Of a stretch of DNA of 64,000 bases, positions 45,247 to 55,383 are shown one piece after another. The position numbers and the translations under genes were made by a program. The notes below the pieces were generated by a model. That model ran no database searches. It saw only the letters and a program-made list of their open reading frames with translations, and was not told the origin of the DNA. This DNA is from Rhodobacterales bacterium HKCCE2091. Lineage in GTDB: Bacteria; Pseudomonadota; Alphaproteobacteria; Rhodobacterales; Rhodobacteraceae. The stretch lies in assembly GCA_015689685.1 (NCBI GenBank), contig WVSL01000003.1, positions 124,001-188,000 on the forward strand, written 5' to 3'. Numbering within the stretch: the first letter of the stretch is position 1; each line of letters begins with the position of its first letter.

Positions 45247-46662
45247 TCAGCTCTCCGATTCCTCCACCTGCGCCACGCGGCTGCCGGCCTTGTTCGTCGT
45301 CACCACGCCGAGCGACTTGAGCTTGCGGTGCAGCGCCGAGCGTTCCATCCCGACGAAGCTGGCGGTGCGGCTGATATTGCCGCCGAAGCGGTTGATCTGG
45401 GCCATCAGGTAGTGCCGTTCGAACAGCTCCCGCGCCTCGCGGAGCGGCAGGGTGGTCAGGCTCGGCGCGAGCGAGATGTCCTCGCCCGCGGCCTCGCCGG
45501 TGTCGCTGTCGCCGCCGGGGCGCGGCAGGTCGCGCGCCTCGATCGGGCCGGAGCCGTCGCCGAGGATCAGCACCCGCTCCACCACGTTGCGAAGCTGGCG
45601 GACGTTGCCGGGCCAGGCCATCGTCTGCAGCATCGCCGCGGCTTCCTCGGAGATCTCCCTGAGCGGCAGGCCCTGTTCGCGGTTGAATTCCTCGACGAAG
45701 TGGCGGGCGAGCACGGGGATGTCCTCGCGCCGATCCTCCAGGCTCGGCACCCGGATCGGGACCACGTTCAGCCGGTGATAGAGTTCCTCGCGGAAGGTGC
45801 CGGCGTCGATCTCGGCGGCCAGATCGCGGTTGGTGGACGAGATCACCCTTAGATCGACCCGCACCTTCGCGGTGCCGCCGACGCGGGTGAAGGCCTGGTC
45901 GACCAGCACGCGCAGGATCTTCGACTGGGTGCCGAGCGGCATGTCCGCGACTTCGTCGAAGTAGATCACCCCGCCGTGGGCCTGTTCCAGCAGCCCCTGT
46001 TCGACCCCGCGCTCGGGCGTGTCGCGGCCGAACAGCACCTCCTCCATGTGATCGGGCGCGATCGAGGCGGAATTCACCGTGATGAAGGGTGCGTCGGCGC
46101 GGTTGGAATGGGCGTGGATATAGCGCGCGGCCATCTCCTTGCCCGCGCCCGCGCCGCCGGTCAGCATGATCCGCCCGTTCGACTTGGTGACCTTGTCGAG
46201 CTGCGATTTCAGCGCCTTGAAGGACGCGGACTGGCCGATCATCGTGGTGCCGCCGCGATCCTGTCGGCGCAGGGCGGAATTCTCGCGCCGGAGCCGCGAG
46301 GTCTCCATCGCGCGGCGGATCACCACCATGAGCTGGTCGATGTTGAACGGCTTCTCGATGAAGTCGTAGGCGCCCTGCTTGATCGCCGCGACCGCGATCT
46401 CGATGTTGCCGTGGCCCGAGATGATGACGACCGGCACATCGGGGTTGTCCCGCCGCGTGTGCTTGAGGATGTCGATCCCGTCCATGTTGCTGTCTTTCAG
46501 CCAGATATCGAGGATCATCAGCCCCGGCGGCTCGGTGTTCAGGGCGGCCATCGCCTCGTCGGAATTCCCGGCCACACGGGTCGAGAAGCCCTCGTCCTCC
46601 AGGATGTCCCGGATCAGTTCGCGGATGTCCCGCTCGTCGTCGACCACAAGAATATCGGGCAT
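45247..46662 (-). CDS. ntrX: nitrogen response regulator NtrX, without GAFTGA motif
   Basis: A 471-residue protein: receiver domain with phosphoacceptor Asp52 (MILDIWL), AAA+ central domain with Walker A LTGGAGAGKE and Walker B VIYFDEVADM, and a Fis-type DNA-binding helix-turn-helix at the C-terminus (FGGNISRTASFVGMERSALHRKL). The L1-loop GAFTGA that contacts sigma-54 is absent: where it should be, the sequence reads LFGRDTPERGVEQG. Its start overlaps the ntrY stop (ATGA). It is probably phosphorylated by NtrY. Confidence 0.95.
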   Translation of the reverse strand: MPDILVVDDERDIRELIRDILEDEGFSTRVAGNSDEAMAALNTEPPGLMILDIWLKDSNMDGIDILKHTRRDNPDVPVVIISGHGNIEIAVAAIKQGAYDFIEKPFNIDQLMVVIRRAMETSRLRRENSALRRQDRGGTTMIGQSASFKALKSQLDKVTKSNGRIMLTGGAGAGKEMAARYIHAHSNRADAPFITVNSASIAPDHMEEVLFGRDTPERGVEQGLLEQAHGGVIYFDEVADMPLGTQSKILRVLVDQAFTRVGGTAKVRVDLRVISSTNRDLAAEIDAGTFREELYHRLNVVPIRVPSLEDRREDIPVLARHFVEEFNREQGLPLREISEEAAAMLQTMAWPGNVRQLRNVVERVLILGDGSGPIEARDLPRPGGDSDTGEAAGEDISLAPSLTTLPLREARELFERHYLMAQINRFGGNISRTASFVGMERSALHRKLKSLGVVTTNKAGSRVAQVEESES

Positions 46663-48917
46663 CAGTCCCTCGCTTTCGCATCCGTCATGAGCGGCAGCGC
46701 GATCACCGCCATGGCGCCCGCATGGGCGCCGTCGGCAAAGACCTCGGCATCGGTCAGATCGAGCGTGCCGCCGTGTTCCTCGACAATCTTCTTCACGATG
46801 GGCAGGCCGAGGCCGGTGCCCTTGTCCCGTGTCGTCACGTAGGGTTCGAACAGCCTCGCCCGGTCCTCGGGCAGGCCGATCCCGTTGTCGGCGATGGTGA
46901 TGACGGCGTGCCCGTCCTCCACTCGCATCTCCACGCGAAGCTCCGGCGCGTAACCCTCGGGCGCGCCTTTTTCCATAAGGCTTTCCGTGGCTTCGCCGGC
47001 GTTCTTCATCAGGTTCGTCAGCGCCTGGCCGATCAGCGTGGCATCGACCGCGACCGGCACCGGGCCGTCGGGGATGTCCACCTTCCAGCGCATTCCGGGC
47101 TGGCCCGACTGCTGCAGCACCACCGCGTCGCGCAGCAGGACGGACAGGTCCTCGCGCCGCCGTTCGGGTTCGGGCATCCGCGCGAACTTGGAAAACTCGT
47201 CGACGATCCGGCGCAAATCGCCGGTCTGGCGCACGATCACGCCGGTCAGCTCTGTCAGCTTCTCCGCGTCGGCCTCGGGCAGGGCCTTGGCGAACTTGCG
47301 CTGCACCCGCTCGGCCGACAGCTGGATCGGGGTCAGCGGGTTCTTGATCTCGTGCGCGATCCGCCGCGCCACGTCGCCCCAGGCCGCCATCCGCTGCGCC
47401 GTCACAAGGTCGGTCACGTCGTCGAAGGCGACGACGTAGCCCTCGGGCGTGCCCTCGGCGTTGCGGCGGGTGGCGATGCGGACCAGCAGGCTTTCGAGCT
47501 TGCCGTGGCGGGCGATCTTCACCTCGTCCTGGAGGTGGTCGCTGGCACGGGCGGCAAGGCGGTCGAACAGTTCCGCGAACTCCGGCACGGCGGCCGACAG
47601 CGTCATGCCGTGGTCGCGCTGTTCGTCCAGCACGAGATGCGCGCGGGCGGAGCGGTTCATGAAGTCGATCCGCCCCTGCGCGTCCAGCCCGATGACGCCG
47701 GACGTGACCGAGGACAGGACGGAATCGAACAGCCTGCGGCGTTCCTCGGTCGCGGCGTTCTGTTCCATCAGCGCGTCGCGCTGGCCCTTGAGCTGAAGGG
47801 TCATCTGGTTGAACAGCCGGCCCACCATCGCGATCTCGTCGTCGCCGCGTTCCTCGGGCACCCGCACGTCCAGGTCGCCCTGCCCGACCCGCTGCGCGGC
47901 GCTGGCGAGCCGGCCCACGGGACGCGCGAGACGTTCGGCGAACCACAGGCCGAGCCAGATCGCCGCGACGATCATGATGAGAGCGAAGCCGAGGTAGAGA
48001 AGTCCGAATTCGAACAGCAGCCGGCCGCGGTCGGTCTCGAGCTGGCGGTAGAGCTGCACGGTCTGCTGCGTCTCGTCCAGGAGCGAGATGATCTGGCCGT
48101 CGACTTCGCGGGAAACGTAGAGATACCGGTCGGCGAAGGCGTCGAGCTGCAGCAGCGCGCGGAACTCGTTCAGGTCCCAGTCCTCGATGATGACGAGCTC
48201 GCCGTCGCGGGCGCGGGCGAGGTCCTCCTCCGAGGGGCGTTCGTAGTCGAAAAGGTAACTCCGCTCGCCCCGCGCCCGCAATTCCCCTGCCCCGTCAATG
48301 ACGTAAGCCTCGCGCAGGCCCCGCTGGATCCGGCTCTGGCCCTGGGCGAGAAGTTGGCGCAACTCGCCGTCGGACAGGAACACGTTCGACCGGCGGGACA
48401 GGTTCAGGTAGGCGCCGAGCGCGGCGGCATCTGCCGACAGGTCGTCGCGGTGTTCCTCCCGGTAGGCGGCGGCGGCGTCGACGGAGTTGCCGAGCGCGTT
48501 CCGCACCCGGTCGGAGAACCAGCCTTCGAGCCCGAGGTTGATCGAGAAGGTCGCGAAGACGGCCACCAGCACCGTCGGCATCAGCGCGACGAGAGCGAAC
48601 ACGCCGGTCAGGCGCAGGTGCAGCCGCGACCCCGCCGATTTCGCCCGCCGCGCCGCGATCATCCGCGCGACCTGCCGGGCGGCGAGCGCGGCGAGGACGA
48701 GGATGTAGACGAGGTCGGCCAGCAGGACGAGCCGCAGTTCGGGCGAGTCGGTGACCTCGCCGAGCGGCCCGAGGATGAAGAAGGTCGCGACCGCGAGCAC
48801 GGGGCCGAGAATCACCAGCCCGAAGGTGCCCGCGTTGCGGACCCGGCGCCGGTGGCGGAGTTCCGTCAACCGCGCCAGTGTCGATTTTGCCGCATTTGTC
48901 GTGGGGTTAGCCACCAC
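46662..48917 (-). CDS. ntrY: nitrogen/redox sensor histidine kinase NtrY
   Basis: A 751-residue membrane sensor. Three N-terminal transmembrane helices are near residues 32-70 and 91-125, a long periplasmic region follows, and a fourth helix is near 300. Then come HAMP (AERLARPVGRLASAAQRVGQGDLDV), PAS, HisKA with His in ARRIAHEIKNPLTPIQL, and HATPase (NLMKNAGEA, DNGIGLP, GTGLGLPIVKK). It starts with GTG. It is the partner kinase of NtrX. Confidence 0.95.
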   Translation of the reverse strand: MVANPTTNAAKSTLARLTELRHRRRVRNAGTFGLVILGPVLAVATFFILGPLGEVTDSPELRLVLLADLVYILVLAALAARQVARMIAARRAKSAGSRLHLRLTGVFALVALMPTVLVAVFATFSINLGLEGWFSDRVRNALGNSVDAAAAYREEHRDDLSADAAALGAYLNLSRRSNVFLSDGELRQLLAQGQSRIQRGLREAYVIDGAGELRARGERSYLFDYERPSEEDLARARDGELVIIEDWDLNEFRALLQLDAFADRYLYVSREVDGQIISLLDETQQTVQLYRQLETDRGRLLFEFGLLYLGFALIMIVAAIWLGLWFAERLARPVGRLASAAQRVGQGDLDVRVPEERGDDEIAMVGRLFNQMTLQLKGQRDALMEQNAATEERRRLFDSVLSSVTSGVIGLDAQGRIDFMNRSARAHLVLDEQRDHGMTLSAAVPEFAELFDRLAARASDHLQDEVKIARHGKLESLLVRIATRRNAEGTPEGYVVAFDDVTDLVTAQRMAAWGDVARRIAHEIKNPLTPIQLSAERVQRKFAKALPEADAEKLTELTGVIVRQTGDLRRIVDEFSKFARMPEPERRREDLSVLLRDAVVLQQSGQPGMRWKVDIPDGPVPVAVDATLIGQALTNLMKNAGEATESLMEKGAPEGYAPELRVEMRVEDGHAVITIADNGIGLPEDRARLFEPYVTTRDKGTGLGLPIVKKIVEEHGGTLDLTDAEVFADGAHAGAMAVIALPLMTDAKARD

Positions 48918-49014
48918 CCGCCCCGCTCATGTTGGGGGGCGCTGACCGCCCCACCGCTAGTTATCGTATCCCCGCGCCGGGCTGGTGCGCCCGTGTCACG
49001 CGACTGTTGCGGGT

Positions 49015-50385
49015 TTACATCAACTTGCGGCGGCGTGTCACGCGGATATCGAGGTCGGTGATCTTCTTGCGCAAGGTATTGCGATTGATCCCGAGAAGCT
49101 CGGCGCAGCGGGCCTGGTTTCCGCCCGTCGCTTCCAGCGCGATCTCGATCAGCGGCATCTCCACCTCGCGCAGGATCCGCGGATAGAGCCCCCGCGGCGG
49201 CAGCACCCCGCCATGCAGGTCGAAGTACCGCCGCAGGTGCTTGCCGACCGACGCCGACAGCTTGTCGCCCTCGCCGCCGCCCATCAGCGGCTCGATAGCC
49301 GGCTGGTTGCCGAGCACGGCCTCGACCTCGGACTTCGTGATCTCCTCGACCGACGCGGTGACGGTCAGCCGCTTGATGCAGTTCTCAAGCTGGCGGACGT
49401 TGCCAGGCCAGGAATATGCGCGGATCAGGTCCATCGCGTCGGAGGCGAAGCGCCGAACCGGCCCGCCGTCGCGTTCGGACCGGGCGAGGAAATGCTGCGC
49501 GAGAAGCGGGATGTCGTCGACCCGTTCGCGCAGCGCGGGCACCGCGATGGCGACCCCGCCGAGACGGTAGAACAGGTCCTGCCGGAAGCCGCCGGCCTCC
49601 ATCTTGGCCATCAGGTCCTTCTGGCTCGTGGCCATGATCCGCGGCGCGCCGTCGCCGAGGCTGTCGAGCATTCGCACGATCCGCCCCTGCGCGTCGTCGT
49701 CGAAGTCGCCGACCTCGTCGAACAGGATCGACCCGCCCTTGGCGCGGCTGAGGATCGTCGCGGGGCCGTCCGCGCCCTCCAGATCGGCGGCCGAGGCGGT
49801 GACGTAGGGCAGCGTGCGCCGGTCGGAAAAGTCGTGGATCGCGCGGGCGATCAGGCTCTTTCCGGTCCCGCTTTCGCCGGTGATGAGAACCGGCAGATCG
49901 GTGTTCATCACCCGTGCCACGAGGCGGTAGAGCGACTGCATCGATGGCGTGCGGCCCACCAGCGGCAGGTCCTCCTGCCCGCCGGTCGGCTCGGGCGCGA
50001 CGCGGGGCGCGGGCGCGCGGCGCTTCTGGTCCAGCGCGCGGGCGGCGCGTTTCATCAGGTCGGGCAGGTCGAAGGGTTTCGGCAGGTAGTCGTAGGCGTC
50101 GGCCTCGGTCGCCTGGATCGCGGTCATGATCGTGTTCTGTGCCGAGATCACGATCACCGGCAGGCCGGGCCGGCGCTCGGTGATCTTGGGCAGCATTTCC
50201 AGCCCGTTCCCGTCCGGCATCATCACGTCCGAGATCACGAGGTCGCCCTTGCCCTCCTCGACCCACCGCATCAGCGTCATCAGGCTGGATGTGGCGTGGA
50301 CCTTGCAGCCGGCGCGGGTCAGGGCCTGGGTCAGAACGGTTCGGATGGTGCGGTCGTCGTCGGCGACGAGGATGGTGCCGTCCAT
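49015..50385 (-). CDS. ntrC: nitrogen regulator NtrC, sigma-54-independent type lacking GAFTGA
   Basis: A 456-residue response regulator: receiver domain with Asp53 (LVISDVMMP), AAA+ domain (Walker [10 protein letters not shown], Walker [10 protein letters not shown], arginine-finger region) and Fis-type DNA-binding end ([22 protein letters not shown]). The segment that normally carries GAFTGA is deleted: [22 protein letters not shown]. Rhodobacter capsulatus NtrC has the same loss and activates sigma-70 promoters, so this protein should do likewise. Confidence 0.95.
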   Translation of the reverse strand: MDGTILVADDDRTIRTVLTQALTRAGCKVHATSSLMTLMRWVEEGKGDLVISDVMMPDGNGLEMLPKITERRPGLPVIVISAQNTIMTAIQATEADAYDYLPKPFDLPDLMKRAARALDQKRRAPAPRVAPEPTGGQEDLPLVGRTPSMQSLYRLVARVMNTDLPVLITGESGTGKSLIARAIHDFSDRRTLPYVTASAADLEGADGPATILSRAKGGSILFDEVGDFDDDAQGRIVRMLDSLGDGAPRIMATSQKDLMAKMEAGGFRQDLFYRLGGVAIAVPALRERVDDIPLLAQHFLARSERDGGPVRRFASDAMDLIRAYSWPGNVRQLENCIKRLTVTASVEEITKSEVEAVLGNQPAIEPLMGGGEGDKLSASVGKHLRRYFDLHGGVLPPRGLYPRILREVEMPLIEIALEATGGNQARCAELLGINRNTLRKKITDLDIRVTRRRKLM

Positions 50386-50406
50386 TGGCGTGTCCTTCGA
50401 GGTCTG

Positions 50407-51486
50407 TCAGTCGCCGTCAGGCCGCAGGTGCGGCGGAACGATCGGCAGGGAGATGCGGAAGACCGTGCGGCCCGGCACGCTTTCCAGCGAGATCAGGCCG
50501 TCGTGGTCGGAGATGATTTTCGAGACGAGCGCGAGCCCGAGCCCGGTGCCGTTCTCGCGGCCGGACACGAAAGGCTCGAAGATGTCGGCGGCGATCTCGG
50601 GGCGGATGCCGGGGCCGTCGTCGATGACCTCGACCTGCAGCGGCACGGTGCCGCCGGAGCCGTCGGCGCGGCGCACCTTCAGCGAGGTTTCATAGAAGGT
50701 GCGGATGCGGATGGTCCCGCCCTGCTTCCCGGCCTCCGCGGCGTTCTTCAGGAGGTTCAGGAACACCTGCTGCAACTGGTCGGGGTCGGCGTCGGCGGGC
50801 GGCAGCGAAGGGTCGTACTCGTCCTCGATCTTCATGTGCGCGGCGAAACCGACCATCGCGGACTTGCGCGCCCGGTCCAGCACGTCATGGATGTTGACGG
50901 GCTTTTTCTGAGGCGGGCGCAGGTTGCCGAAATCCTCGACCTGTTCCAGAAGCTTCAGGATCCGCCGCGTCTCGGCCACGATCAGGTCGGTCAGTTCCAG
51001 GTCCTCGCCCTTGGCGGACATGGAGATGAGCTGCGCCGCGCCGGTGATCCCGGCCAGCGGGTTCTTGATCTCGTGGGCCAGCATCTCGGCCATGCCGATG
51101 GCCGATTTCGCCGCGGTCTTGGAACTGAGCGCGCGGTCGATGCGCCCGGCCAGCTCGCGGCTTTCGAGCAGGAGCAGCACGTGGTCGGCGCGGTCGGTCA
51201 GCGGCGCGATCTGGAGATCGCAGACCACCGGCTTGCGCGTGCCGGTGCCGACGTCGACGGTGTTCACGAACAGCGGCGCCTGCCCGGTCCGGACCCGGTC
51301 GAACACCCGTTCCAGCGGCGCGTCGACCAGCACCTTGTCCCAGACCGGGTGGCCGACCAGCGTCTTGCGGGAGGCGTTGAGGAACAGTTCCGCCGACGGG
51401 TTCACGTCCGCGATCCGGTCGTCCTCGTCGAGGATCAGGGCGGGGATCGGCAGGCTGCCCCAGAGTTTCGAGGTCAGGTCGGTCAT
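50407..51486 (-). CDS. ntrB: nitrogen sensor kinase/phosphatase NtrB
   Basis: The 359-residue cytoplasmic protein has an N-terminal PAS domain (LIPALILDEDDRIADVNPSAELFL variant), a HisKA domain with His in AEMLAHEIKNPLAGITGAAQL, and HATPase boxes (NLLKNAAEA, DDGPGI, GTGLGLALVSKI). It phosphorylates or dephosphorylates NtrC according to PII signals. Its ATG overlaps the dusB stop. Confidence 0.95.
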   Translation of the reverse strand: MTDLTSKLWGSLPIPALILDEDDRIADVNPSAELFLNASRKTLVGHPVWDKVLVDAPLERVFDRVRTGQAPLFVNTVDVGTGTRKPVVCDLQIAPLTDRADHVLLLLESRELAGRIDRALSSKTAAKSAIGMAEMLAHEIKNPLAGITGAAQLISMSAKGEDLELTDLIVAETRRILKLLEQVEDFGNLRPPQKKPVNIHDVLDRARKSAMVGFAAHMKIEDEYDPSLPPADADPDQLQQVFLNLLKNAAEAGKQGGTIRIRTFYETSLKVRRADGSGGTVPLQVEVIDDGPGIRPEIAADIFEPFVSGRENGTGLGLALVSKIISDHDGLISLESVPGRTVFRISLPIVPPHLRPDGD

Positions 51487-52481
51487 GCCGCCATCCCGGC
51501 TTCGCCGTCCGTCATCGCCCCCGGCAGCGCCGACAGGACGGCCTCCGGTGTCGGCGCTGTCAGTATCTCGCGGCGCAGGGCGGCGGGCGTTCCGGCGGTG
51601 TCCATGTACCAGCCCAGGTGCTTGCGCGCGACCTTGAGGCCGAGCGACACGCCGTAGAAGGACAGCATCGCCTCGTAGTGCCGCGCCACCATGTCGGCGA
51701 GCGCGCGCCCCGCGGGGATCCGCGGTTTCGGACCCATTCCGAGGCCGTGGGCGATCTCAGCCAGCATCCAGGGGCGCCCCCGCGCGCCCCGCCCGACCAT
51801 CACGCCGTCCGCCCCCGATGCGTCGAGCGCGGCGCGCGCGGCCCGCGTGTCTGTGATGTCGCCGTTCGCGATGACCGGGATCGAAACGGCCTGTTTCACC
51901 GCCACGATGGCGGCCCAGTCGGCGCCGCCGTCGTAGAATTGCTCGCGGGTGCGGCCGTGAATCGTGACCATCCGCACCCCGGCTGATTCCGCCGCCTTCG
52001 CGAGCGCCGGCGCGGTCCGGTCCCCCTGCCCCCATCCGAGCCGGGTCTTGAGCGTGACCGGCACCGACACCGCGGCGACGACCGCCTCGATCAGCCGCAG
52101 CGCGAGGTCGGGCTCGCGCAGCAGGGCCGCGCCGCAGGCCCCCGCCCCGCTGCCGGAGGTGACGCGCTTCGCGGGGCAACCCATGTTGATGTCGATGATC
52201 GCGGCGCCCTCGGCCTCGGCCATCCGCGCGGCCTCCGCCATCCAGGCCGCGTCCCGCCCGGCGAGCTGCACGGCGGTATTCGCCCGGCCGAAGCCAAGCT
52301 CCGCCTTGGCGCGGGCCGAGGGTTTCGCCTGCACCATTTCCTGGCTCGCGACCATTTCCGACACCACCCACCCCGCGCCGAACGACGCCACGAGGTCGCG
52401 GAACGGCAGGTCGGTGATCCCGGCCAGCGGCGCGAGCGCCACCGGCGGCGTGACGGGCCGCCCCGCCAGCAAAATACCCAT
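51483..52481 (-). CDS. dusB: tRNA-dihydrouridine synthase (DusB/NifR3)
   Basis: A 332-residue FMN-dependent TIM-barrel enzyme that reduces uridines in tRNA D-loops. Motifs: LAPLAGITDLPFR, catalytic Cys in INMGCPAKRV, the KTRLGW strand, IHGRTREQFYDGGADW and ANGDI. The start ATG 52481 (MGILLAGRPV) is preferred to ATG 52538, whose extension is unlike the family. It heads the dusB-ntrB-ntrC operon, historically called nifR3-ntrB-ntrC in Rhodobacter. Confidence 0.95.
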   Translation of the reverse strand: MGILLAGRPVTPPVALAPLAGITDLPFRDLVASFGAGWVVSEMVASQEMVQAKPSARAKAELGFGRANTAVQLAGRDAAWMAEAARMAEAEGAAIIDINMGCPAKRVTSGSGAGACGAALLREPDLALRLIEAVVAAVSVPVTLKTRLGWGQGDRTAPALAKAAESAGVRMVTIHGRTREQFYDGGADWAAIVAVKQAVSIPVIANGDITDTRAARAALDASGADGVMVGRGARGRPWMLAEIAHGLGMGPKPRIPAGRALADMVARHYEAMLSFYGVSLGLKVARKHLGWYMDTAGTPAALRREILTAPTPEAVLSALPGAMTDGEAGMAA

Positions 52482-52776
52482 CTGCCCAATCCTTGTGCAC
52501 ACGATTGTCGGGTTAGTCTGCCTGCACGGGGAGCGCAAAGGAATCTCCCCGTAACCCGTGCCTTATCGCGGCGTTTGCGCAAATAATAGGCGTGGTGACG
52601 TGGAAAGCGGCGCGGACATGGCGCGCGATTGTGCAGCGCCCGGTTCGGGGCTATCACCACGCCATGACCGAGTCCCGCCCCGAACACCGTCACCCGCCCG
52701 ACCTGCGGCGCGTGAGAGACGTGTCGCAAGCCACGGAAAACGCATCGGTTTCCCCGCTTTGCGGAGGTTTCGCTTG

Positions 52777-53256
52777 ATGGACGTCCGGGTCGGAAACGGG
52801 TTCGACGTCCACCGCTTCGGGCCGGGCGACCACGTCATGCTCTGCGGCGTGCGGGTCGCGCACCCGCGCGGGCTGCAGGGACATTCCGACGCGGATGTCG
52901 GGCTGCACGCGTTGGCCGACGCGATCTACGGCGCGCTCGGCGACGGCGACATCGGACGCCACTTCCCGCCGAGCGAGCCCGAATGGAAGGGCGCGGAGAG
53001 CCATGTCTTCCTGTCCCACGCCGGCGCGCGTGCCGGCGCGCGGGGCTACAAGCTGTCGAACTGCGACCTGACGCTGATCTGCGAGGCGCCGAAGATCGGG
53101 CCCCACGCGGGCGCGATGCAGGCCCGCGTCGCGGAGATCCTCGGCATCGCGGCCGATCGGGTCTCGGTAAAGGCGACCACGTCCGAACGGCTCGGCTTCA
53201 CCGGCCGCGAGGAAGGCATCGCGGCGCTCGCCACGGCCTGCCTGGTGCGGCCATGA
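52777..53256 (+). CDS. ispF: 2-C-methyl-D-erythritol 2,4-cyclodiphosphate synthase
   Basis: A 159-residue enzyme of the MEP isoprenoid route. The zinc ligands are in GFDVHRF (Asp, His) and [26 protein letters not shown]; the C-terminal [19 protein letters not shown] is diagnostic. It follows GGAGG (52764-52768). IspD, often fused or adjacent in alphaproteobacteria, is not here. The 295-bp gap to dusB contains only a short unlikely frame that ends on the ispF start codon. Confidence 0.97.
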   Translation: MDVRVGNGFDVHRFGPGDHVMLCGVRVAHPRGLQGHSDADVGLHALADAIYGALGDGDIGRHFPPSEPEWKGAESHVFLSHAGARAGARGYKLSNCDLTLICEAPKIGPHAGAMQARVAEILGIAADRVSVKATTSERLGFTGREEGIAALATACLVRP

Positions 53257-53747
53257 TCGGGGCGCAGGTCGTCGCCACACTCGGCGGGATCGGGCATTTG
53301 CGACCCGCCCCCGGCACCTGGGGCAGCGCCGCCGCGATCCCGCTTCTCTGGGCGCTGCACATCGCGGGCGGGTTCTGGCTGGTGCTGGCGGCGACGGTCG
53401 CAGTCGCCCTGCTCGGCTACTGGTCGGTCGTGCAGATGACCCGGACGGCGCCGGGATCGGACCCGTCCGAGATCGTGATCGACGAGGTGGTCGGCCAGTG
53501 GATCGCGCTCTGGCCCGTGTCGCTCGGCGCGACGATGGTGCAGGTGCCGCTGACATCGCTCTGGCCGGGGCTCCTGACCGCCTTCCTCGCCTTCCGGCTG
53601 TTCGACATCTGGAAGCCCGGCCCGGTGGGCCTGTTCGACCGGATGCACTCGCCGCTCGGCGTGATGCTGGACGACGCGATGGCGGGATTCCTGGCCGCGA
53701 TGGTCGTCGCCGTCGCCGCGACCGTGGCGCACCTGGTGTTCATGTGA
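53253..53747 (+). CDS. pgpA: phosphatidylglycerophosphatase A
   Basis: A 164-residue membrane enzyme that dephosphorylates phosphatidylglycerophosphate. Family landmarks are [31 protein letters not shown] (metal-binding acidic residues) and the C-terminal [31 protein letters not shown]. It overlaps ispF and the CinA-type gene by 4 bp each. Confidence 0.95.
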   Translation: MIGAQVVATLGGIGHLRPAPGTWGSAAAIPLLWALHIAGGFWLVLAATVAVALLGYWSVVQMTRTAPGSDPSEIVIDEVVGQWIALWPVSLGATMVQVPLTSLWPGLLTAFLAFRLFDIWKPGPVGLFDRMHSPLGVMLDDAMAGFLAAMVVAVAATVAHLVFM

Positions 53748-54223
53748 GCGGCGACGCGGCGCGGGTGCTGGCGACGCTCAGGGCGCGGGGCCTGATGCTC
53801 GCTACCGCCGAAAGCTGCACCGGCGGGCTGATCGCCGGCGCGCTCACCGACATCGCCGGATCGTCCGACGTGGTGGAACGCGGCTTCGTCACCTATTCCA
53901 ACGCGGCGAAGGTCGAGATGCTCGGCGTCCGGCCCGAAACGCTGGACGCGACCGGCGCGGTGTCCGAGGACACCGCCCGCGAGATGGCCGAGGGCGCGGT
54001 CGCGCGGTCGCGCGCCGATATCGCCGTGGCGGTCACCGGCATCGCGGGCCCCGGCGGGTCCGAACACAAGCCCGAGGGCCGGGTCTGCTTCGGCCTGTCC
54101 GGTCCGGCGGGAACGGTGACGGAAACGGTGGAATTCGGCGCGATCGGCCGGGCCAACGTGCGCGCCGCGACGGTCGCGCACGCGCTCGCGATGATCCTGC
54201 GGGACTACGCGCCCGCGCCGTAA
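53744..54223 (+). CDS. CinA-family nicotinamide-nucleotide amidase
   Basis: A 159-residue single-domain CinA C-terminal protein (PncC-type) starting at GTG 53744. The signatures [23 protein letters not shown] and [24 protein letters not shown] are complete. It deamidates NMN in the pyridine-nucleotide cycle. The ispF-pgpA-cinA overlap series is common in Rhodobacteraceae. The last 19 bp overlap the convergent START-domain gene. Confidence 0.93.
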   Translation: MSGDAARVLATLRARGLMLATAESCTGGLIAGALTDIAGSSDVVERGFVTYSNAAKVEMLGVRPETLDATGAVSEDTAREMAEGAVARSRADIAVAVTGIAGPGGSEHKPEGRVCFGLSGPAGTVTETVEFGAIGRANVRAATVAHALAMILRDYAPAP

Positions 54224-54660
54224 AGCGTGTCGGCCCGCGCCTCGAAGGCGCGCACGATCCGCTGCATCGCGTCGAAGAAGAACAGCCCCGCCGCGCCCTG
54301 CAAAAGCCTGTTCCTGAACTCGAAATCCACTTCGAAATGGACGTCGCAGCCGCCGCCCTCGCGGTCCTCGAACCGCCATTTCGAGATCATGTGCTTGAAC
54401 GGCCCCTCGATGTACTCGGTGTCGATCCGGCGCGGCTCCGGCCAGAGCGTGACCCGGCTGAGGAACTTCTCGCGGAACATGCGGAAGCCGACCACGAGGT
54501 CGGCCAGCATCACCGTGTGATCGCCCTTGTCCTCGACCGACCGGACCCGCGCGGCGCTGGTCCAGGGGATGAACTCCGGGTAGCTGCCGACATCGGCGAC
54601 GAGATCGTACATCTGCTCGGCGGTATAGGGCAGAGAGCGGGTTTCCGAGTGGGCGGGCAT
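54205..54660 (-). CDS. RatA/COQ10-like START-domain (ubiquinone-binding) protein
   Basis: A 151-residue polyketide-cyclase/START protein: [30 protein letters not shown] is the family N-terminus, with [14 protein letters not shown] and the amphipathic C-terminal helix [18 protein letters not shown]. Homologues are COQ10, which binds ubiquinone for respiration, and RatA, reported to block ribosome subunit joining. In alphaproteobacteria the Coq10-type role is more often assumed. Convergent overlap with the CinA-type gene. Confidence 0.9.
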   Translation of the reverse strand: MPAHSETRSLPYTAEQMYDLVADVGSYPEFIPWTSAARVRSVEDKGDHTVMLADLVVGFRMFREKFLSRVTLWPEPRRIDTEYIEGPFKHMISKWRFEDREGGGCDVHFEVDFEFRNRLLQGAAGLFFFDAMQRIVRAFEARADTLYGAGA

Positions 54661-54732
54661 CGCGGCCTTTCGTCTTTGTTCCGTCCCCCCGATGTCGTAG
54701 GAACGGCCGGGGAAATCAAGCCGGAGAGGGGC

Positions 54733-55272
54733 ATGGCGCAGCAGGACTACCGGGTCGTTCGGATGATCTCGGCGAAATCCATCGCGGCGCGGATCGAGGA
54801 TCTGGCGCGCGAGATCGAGGCCGCCTTCGCCGGCACCGAGAAACTGGTGGTCGTCGGGCTCCTTCGCGGGTCGTTCGTGTTCATCGCCGATCTGGTGCGG
54901 GAACTGGACCTGCCGGTGGAGGTCGATTTCCTCGAGGCCTCGTCCTACGGCAATTCCACCGAAAGCTCGCGCGAGGTGCGGATCCTGAAGGACCTGCGCG
55001 GCGAGATCGCGGGCCGGGACGTGCTGGTGGTCGAGGACATCGTCGACACCGGCCACACGCTGCACCATGTCACCCGGCTTCTGCGGTCGCGTGAACCGCG
55101 TCGGCTGGAGACGATCGCGCTGCTCGACAAGCCCTCGCGGCGCGAGGTCGACGTGAAGGCGACATGGACCGGGTTCGAGATCCCCGACGAGTTCGTCGTC
55201 GGCTACGGCATCGACTACGCGCAGCGGAACCGGAACCTGCCCTACATCGGAAAGGTCGTGTTTCCCGGGTGA
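54733..55272 (+). CDS. hpt: hypoxanthine phosphoribosyltransferase
   Basis: A 179-residue purine salvage enzyme. The PRPP-binding loop is [14 protein letters not shown]; the N-terminal [16 protein letters not shown] and C-terminal [24 protein letters not shown] match Hpt. It converts hypoxanthine or guanine to the nucleotide. Divergent from the START-domain gene, with 72 bp between starts. Confidence 0.95.
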   Translation: MAQQDYRVVRMISAKSIAARIEDLAREIEAAFAGTEKLVVVGLLRGSFVFIADLVRELDLPVEVDFLEASSYGNSTESSREVRILKDLRGEIAGRDVLVVEDIVDTGHTLHHVTRLLRSREPRRLETIALLDKPSRREVDVKATWTGFEIPDEFVVGYGIDYAQRNRNLPYIGKVVFPG

Positions 55273-55383
55273 CCTGCGGCTCACGGCGGTTCACGCTTGC
55301 GTTATCGACGGACCAAGGTCTGTTCCCGCGGGCGGGGGCCTCGGCCTAGGCTTCGACGAAAGACGCCAGCAGGAGGATTCCAC

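Noticed and set aside
44534-46681. Very long open frame fused to the front of trkA
   Set aside because: It is the antisense reading of the lipoprotein gene and an out-of-frame reading of ntrX. TrkA proteins start at MKVIICGAGQVG.
52664-52777. 37-codon frame ending TGATG on the ispF start codon
   Set aside because: Third-position GC is low, the sequence is unlike any family I know, and ispF has its own ribosome binding site. The overlap is probably chance.
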